A DNA stretch of 9,862 nucleotides, taken from Gammaproteobacteria bacterium. Its GTDB lineage: Bacteria > Pseudomonadota > Gammaproteobacteria > Competibacterales > Competibacteraceae. A model generated the notes under the pieces. It saw nothing but the letters and a program-made list of their open reading frames with translations, did no database searches and was not told the DNA's origin. The stretch lies in assembly GCA_003562535.1 (NCBI GenBank), contig PWUP01000226.1, forward strand, positions 1-9,862, given 5' to 3'. A program made the translations under genes and the position numbers. Shown here piece by piece: positions 6,650 through 9,862 of the stretch. The first letter of the stretch is position 1, and each line of letters opens with the position of its first letter.

Positions 6650-8053
6650 ATGTCTGACGCACTGGTCAACGATTTAAGTTTAGAGGCGATTGATCGTCGC
6701 ACCGTTTTTCACCCCTCGACCCATCTGAAGGATTACGCCCACGGCAAGGCACCGTCGCGGATTATTGAATCAGCTCATAATATTTACATTAAAGATCATC
6801 ACGGCGTTGAACTGCTGGATGCCTTTGCGGGACTGTACTGCGTGAACATCGGCTATGGCCGCCAAGAAATGGCTGAGGCCATCTATGAGCAAGCCCAAAA
6901 GCTGGCGTATTATCATGCCTACGTCGGCCATTCTAATGAGCCGACTGTATTATTATCCGAAAAAGTCCTAGCAATGGCTCCGCCGGGAATGAGCAAGATT
7001 TACTATGGCTTGTCCGGCTCGGATGCCAACGAGACGCAGATTAAACTGGTCTGGTATTACCATAATATTCTCGGTAAGCCCGAGAAAAAGAAAATCATCT
7101 CCCGCTGGCGCGGCTATCACGGCTCTAGCCTTATGTCGGGTAGCTTAACCGGCTTGCCGCTGTTTCATAATGCCTTTGATCTGCCCCTAGCAACAGTTAA
7201 ACACACTCTGACGCCGCATTATTATCGCCATGCTGAACCCGGCATGACCGAGCAGGAGTTCAGCCAGCATTGCGCCGCCGAACTGGAACGGATGATTCAG
7301 GACGAAGGTCCTGAGACCATTGCCGCCTTTATCGGTGAGCCGGTACTCGGCACCGGCGGGCTCATTCCGCCCCCCGAGGGCTATTGGGAAGCAATACAGG
7401 CGGTACTGGCACGCTATGATATTTTGCTGATCGCCGATGAAGTGGTTACTGGATTCGGGCGCATCGGTGCGCACTTTGGCTCACTGCACTACGGAATTAA
7501 ACCCGACTTAATCACCATAGCCAAAGGATTGACCAGTGCTTACGTCCCGCTGTCTGGAGTCATTGTCGGCAATAAGGTCTGGGAAGTCTTAGAGCAAGGC
7601 AGCGAGCAACTCGGCCCCATTGGGCATGGCTACACCTATTCCGCTCATCCCCTGGGTGCAGCGGCTGGTTTAGCGAATCTCAATATTATCATGCGTGAAA
7701 ACTTGGTCGCCAACGCCCGTGATACCGGTGCCTATTTTCAACAGCAGATGCAGCAGACATTCGATGATCATCCTTTAGTGGGAGAAGTCCGAGGGATAGG
7801 GCTGTTAGCCGCGCTGGAGTTCTCGGCTAATAAAGCCACCAAGCAGGCGTTTGACCCGAGTCTGAAAGTCGGCCCACGCATTGCTGCGGCCTGTTTACAA
7901 CAGCATTTGATTGCCCGAGCAATGCCTCATGGCGATATTCTCGGCTATGCCCCACCGCTGGTGGTCACCCGCGAACAAATCGATGATATTGTCGAGCGCA
8001 CCCGCAAAGCGGTGGATCAGGTGCATGATGAGTTACTGCGCGAGGGCAGTTGA
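6650..8053 (+). CDS. Class III PLP-dependent omega-aminotransferase (aspartate aminotransferase family / omega-amino acid or amine:pyruvate type)
   Basis: The 467-residue fold type I PLP enzyme resembles (S)-selective omega-transaminases such as the Chromobacterium violaceum enzyme, from near the N-terminus (HPSTHLKD, then DAFAGLYCVNIGYGR) to the C-terminus. Visible catalytic features: phosphate-binding SGSDAN (about 122-127), GYHGSS with the ring-stacking Tyr (155-160), EPVLGTGG (230-237), the PLP-nitrogen Asp in ADEV (263), the Schiff-base Lys in AKGLTS (292), and TYSAHPLG (329-336). Arg423, in ARAMPHGD, is the likely counterpart of the substrate-carboxylate 'flipping' Arg. It should move an amino group from an omega-amino acid, diamine or amine to a keto acid, probably in the cytosol; the true substrate is not evident. 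It follows puhE by 24 bases in the same direction. Glutamate-1-semialdehyde aminomutase (HemL) is a relative, but length and motifs fit the omega-transaminases better. Confidence 0.88.
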   Translation: MSDALVNDLSLEAIDRRTVFHPSTHLKDYAHGKAPSRIIESAHNIYIKDHHGVELLDAFAGLYCVNIGYGRQEMAEAIYEQAQKLAYYHAYVGHSNEPTVLLSEKVLAMAPPGMSKIYYGLSGSDANETQIKLVWYYHNILGKPEKKKIISRWRGYHGSSLMSGSLTGLPLFHNAFDLPLATVKHTLTPHYYRHAEPGMTEQEFSQHCAAELERMIQDEGPETIAAFIGEPVLGTGGLIPPPEGYWEAIQAVLARYDILLIADEVVTGFGRIGAHFGSLHYGIKPDLITIAKGLTSAYVPLSGVIVGNKVWEVLEQGSEQLGPIGHGYTYSAHPLGAAAGLANLNIIMRENLVANARDTGAYFQQQMQQTFDDHPLVGEVRGIGLLAALEFSANKATKQAFDPSLKVGPRIAAACLQQHLIARAMPHGDILGYAPPLVVTREQIDDIVERTRKAVDQVHDELLREGS

Positions 8054-8102
8054 GCGGTGAATTCAATCCAGTCCACAGCCTTGTACTGAACTGCTGGTCT
8101 AA

Positions 8103-8171
8103 GTAGGGCGGGCATGGCCCGCCATATCGGTAGCGTTGGAGAATGGAAAAGGTGGGCGGTGCCCACCCTAC
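8103..8171. repeat. Inverted pair of REP elements (BIME-like)
   Basis: The first unit on the + strand is GTAG (8103-8106) plus a perfect 7-bp stem GGCGGGC/GCCCGCC with loop ATG (8107-8123). The second unit, read on the - strand, is GTAG (complement of 8168-8171) plus a perfect 7-bp stem GGTGGGC/GCCCACC with loop ACC (complement of 8151-8167). Both have the GTAG-plus-hairpin layout of REP sequences mobilised by RAYT (TnpA-REP) transposases. The two units face each other across 27 bases, and their outer 12 bases (8103-8114 and 8160-8171) are themselves complementary with one mismatch. This places a classic bacterial interspersed mosaic element between convergent genes. Genome-wide copy number cannot be judged here. 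Confidence 0.75.
8147..8167 (-). terminator. Possible intrinsic terminator for the AlbA_2 gene, formed by one REP hairpin
   Basis: Read on the - strand, the hairpin GGTGGGC-ACC-GCCCACC (complement of 8151-8167) is followed at once by TTTT (complement of 8147-8150), 22 bases beyond the stop codon of the minus-strand gene. The GC-rich stem plus short U-tract fits a modest intrinsic terminator. In the opposite direction the hairpin is followed only after 11 bases by an interrupted T-rich stretch (8179-8185), so the case for terminating the aminotransferase transcript is weaker. Confidence 0.4.
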
Positions 8172-8188
8172 CTGGCTTATTTTTTCGT

Positions 8189-9376
8189 TTAATGAGATGG
8201 GCGAGTATCACAACTGTTGAAGGGTCTGCGGTAAATTCTTAGACTGAACATGCCATTCTGAAAATCAAAATCTGGCTCCCTGCCACTGGACTGTTTGGCG
8301 TTGTCAATGATTTTCAGCGTTCCGCTGCCCCAGTTCTCGAATAAACCCATCATGTAAAATATCTTGGCTAAGTACTTATTGCCTGGTCTTGAGGCATGAT
8401 GCCGCCTGAGCGCATCAAGGGTAATGGTCGGAGTGAACAGTTGCGCTGGATTATAGAACAGCAGCGAGGAGGGCCGGACTTCTATCGTTGATTTCACATC
8501 GATGCGATAGTCGCGATGCACAATCATATTCACTAAGGCTTCGCGCAACATGGCTTTGGGAAATTCAAGGCGTTCCGTCCCCATCTGTTCGCCTTTGCGG
8601 TAAGTCCTGCGTAAGGTGTTGAGCAAAAAATCTTGGGCGCTGGCAAAAATAGTGAGTAAATTACCCGTGTATTCATGCGCATTGGTCATTTCATCATAGC
8701 CTGTATCGGTGAGAAAACTGGCCACTTTGATTTCGTAATGCCCAGAAAAAAGCCGTGCGGGCTGTTTGCCAAACAGCAGCACAGCCGCATTGCTGATCGC
8801 ACCTTCCTTGAGCACATCCAGCTTTTCTAGCACGTGGTCAATCGGTAAATAAATATTTTGATTGAAATCGCGAACGGCATTGGCGGTTTCCATAAACTGT
8901 TGGACACTCATTTCGTCGATGTCCGCTAGGGTTGCCATTGGACAGGGCTGAAAGTCGAAGCCATAGCCATTCTGTCTTTGCTGGAGCATGAGCTGATACT
9001 GATCTTGACTCAACTGCTGAGTGGTTGCGCCAACGCGCAGGTAGGGTCTGCCGTAGGCGACATGAGGTTTTAGTGGGCTTTGCTCGATGCAGACTCTGAC
9101 ACAGGATTTACCCGCGATATCAATTTTCTCAACTTGCGGATACAGCTTGGGATCGGTATTCAGCTTGACGGTATTAGCAATATTTTTCAGCGTATCGTCG
9201 CTGACGGTTTGCCCGACAACCGTACCATCGTCTGCGACGCCAAAGTAAAGCACTCCGCCTCGGTGATTGGCAAAGGCACACAGCGTTTGCACGGCTTCTT
9301 TGAGTAGCGCCGTGGAGCGCTTGAATTCAATGCCTTCAGATTCGCCTGTCGTGATTTCGTCATTAACATGAATCAT
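8189..9376 (-). CDS. AlbA_2 (Schlafen-like) domain and GHKL-type ATP-binding protein, putative transcriptional regulator
   Basis: The 395-residue protein (counted from the ATG at 9376-9374; a TTG one codon upstream is also possible) belongs to the widespread group often annotated 'ATP-binding protein' or 'RecG-like helicase'. An N-terminal AlbA_2 domain (about 12-125) shows ESEGIEFKRS, FANHRGGVLYFGVADDGTVVG and RPYLRVGATT. A middle region has ISNAAVLLFGKQP. A C-terminal HATPase_c_4-type domain has the N-box-like REALVNMIVHRDY (about 278-290), then FYNPAQLF and GLFENWGSGTLKI (about 344-356). No helicase Walker or DEAD motifs are present, so the RecG label is unsuitable. Members are predicted nucleic-acid-binding regulators, some near defence loci; the function here is unknown. 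The start overlaps the 3' end of the asparagine synthase fragment by 14 bases. An AGGA (complement of 9387-9390) is a weak Shine-Dalgarno. The gene converges on the photosynthesis operon. Confidence 0.85.
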   Translation of the reverse strand: MIHVNDEITTGESEGIEFKRSTALLKEAVQTLCAFANHRGGVLYFGVADDGTVVGQTVSDDTLKNIANTVKLNTDPKLYPQVEKIDIAGKSCVRVCIEQSPLKPHVAYGRPYLRVGATTQQLSQDQYQLMLQQRQNGYGFDFQPCPMATLADIDEMSVQQFMETANAVRDFNQNIYLPIDHVLEKLDVLKEGAISNAAVLLFGKQPARLFSGHYEIKVASFLTDTGYDEMTNAHEYTGNLLTIFASAQDFLLNTLRRTYRKGEQMGTERLEFPKAMLREALVNMIVHRDYRIDVKSTIEVRPSSLLFYNPAQLFTPTITLDALRRHHASRPGNKYLAKIFYMMGLFENWGSGTLKIIDNAKQSSGREPDFDFQNGMFSLRIYRRPFNSCDTRPSH

Positions 9377-9818
9377 CAAAAGTTTGTCCTAACCACTGCT
9401 CAACATTCAACAACGACCAGATTAACAGTCGCCGATTCTGTTCGCCACGCAAGTGCTGCTCGATCAGTGATACCACCGTCTGCCGATCCAACACCTCATA
9501 GAGTCGCGCCTGACCATTGAGTAAGGTGCGGCGCACAAAATCAATGCTCTCACCTTTAAACCAACTCGCATCCGGCGAAGAAAACCCCTGCTTTTGCCCT
9601 TGGGTAATCTCCAACGGGAGATAATGAGCCATCATATCACGCAAAATTTGTTTACCATCATTGGTTTTTTGAAAATACAAATTTTGCTTATTCCCCGACT
9701 CATTCTCATTAATCCGCAACACCTCGGCCAAATTATTTAACTTCAGCCCCACCGGACACTGCATGGCAAAATCGGCTCTTCCGGATTTCAAGTAAACCGT
9801 CATTTTCATTAAAAACAT
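9363..9818 (-). pseudogene. C-terminal fragment of glutamine-hydrolysing asparagine synthase (AsnB family), probably truncated
   Basis: From about 9776 down to the stop at 9363-9365 the translation is a good match to the last ~137 residues of long AsnB-type asparagine synthases (usually ~600+ residues). Visible stretches are DFAMQCPVGLKLNN, INENE, YFQKTNDGKQILRDMM, KQGFSSPDASWFKGESIDFVRR and NRRLLIWSLLNVEQW. Upstream of 9776 the frame stays open to the window edge, but the codons (VYLKSGRA and those before) no longer resemble the expected conserved segment with LSMAHSLETRVPFLDND. I found that segment in no other frame. The glutaminase domain and ATP-pyrophosphatase core are therefore absent from what is visible. 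ATG 9818 is only a formal start without a clear ribosome site. Most likely this is a remnant left by recombination. The less likely alternative is a continuing chimeric gene beyond the window. Confidence 0.6.
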
Positions 9819-9862
9819 ATAGCTGTGTTGTTTTTTCTCTCTGTAAAACGCAGAAAAATGGC

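Noticed and set aside
6650..8053. Glutamate-1-semialdehyde aminomutase (HemL) or BioA as the identity of the aminotransferase
   Set aside because: The 467-residue length, the LYCVNIGYGR start region and the SRWRGYHGSS and ARAMPHGD stretches match omega-amine/beta-alanine:pyruvate transaminases rather than the ~430-residue HemL or BioA enzymes.
8103..8171. CRISPR array or rho-independent terminator pair as the sole explanation of the palindromes
   Set aside because: There are only two units, inverted rather than direct and lacking spacers. The GTAG-plus-hairpin layout fits REP elements better, though a terminator function may coexist.
8189..9376. RecG-type DNA helicase
   Set aside because: There are no Walker A/B or other helicase motifs; the similarity behind that label is confined to the AlbA_2 and GHKL-like regions.

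Overview
The window comes from the photosynthesis gene cluster of a purple phototrophic proteobacterium and runs off the end of that cluster into unrelated accessory DNA. The gene order bchH-bchL-bchM-lhaA-puhA-puhB-puhC-puhE is the classic bacteriochlorophyll/reaction-centre superoperon. The intact pigment genes, the H subunit and its assembly factors indicate a real phototroph. No acsF (oxygen-dependent cyclase) lies between puhC and puhE, and REP-type palindromes are present. I lean towards a gammaproteobacterium of the purple sulfur type (Chromatiales-like), but this is inference: no taxonomic marker gene is present.

Bases 1-6625 (+ strand) hold the 3' end of bchH, then complete bchL, bchM, lhaA, puhA, puhB, puhC and puhE. 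Spacing is very tight: bchH/bchL and bchL/bchM share one base (TAATG), and bchM/lhaA and puhA/puhB share four (ATGA). puhA has its own strong Shine-Dalgarno. BchH (with BchD/BchI outside the window) inserts Mg into protoporphyrin IX, BchM methylates Mg-protoporphyrin, and BchL is the ATPase of the dark protochlorophyllide reductase. LhaA, PuhB, PuhC and PuhE act in assembly of the LH1-reaction-centre complex, of which PuhA is the H subunit. The only sizeable gap in the run (5647-5761, between puhC and puhE) holds a perfect 8-bp hairpin and a 26-codon hydrophobic reading frame of doubtful status.

Bases 6650-8053 (+) encode a class III PLP omega-aminotransferase, in line with puhE and with its own strong ribosome binding site. 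It sits about where hemA (5-aminolevulinate synthase) is found downstream of puhE in some alphaproteobacterial clusters. Its physiological substrate cannot be told from sequence.

Bases 8054-8188 are a convergent intergenic spacer containing a pair of inverted REP elements (GTAG plus GC-rich hairpin), i.e. a BIME. These may also terminate transcription from one or both sides.

Bases 8189-9862 (- strand) lie outside the photosynthesis cluster. They hold an AlbA_2 (Schlafen-type)/GHKL-ATPase protein, often mislabelled RecG-like, and the C-terminal end of a glutamine-hydrolysing asparagine synthase. The homology of that fragment stops abruptly near 9776, so it looks like a truncated remnant. I did not find a convincing new multi-gene system. 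The items most worth a second look are the aminotransferase tied to the photosynthesis operon, the acsF-less puhC-puhE gap with its hairpin and small ORF, and the REP pair.
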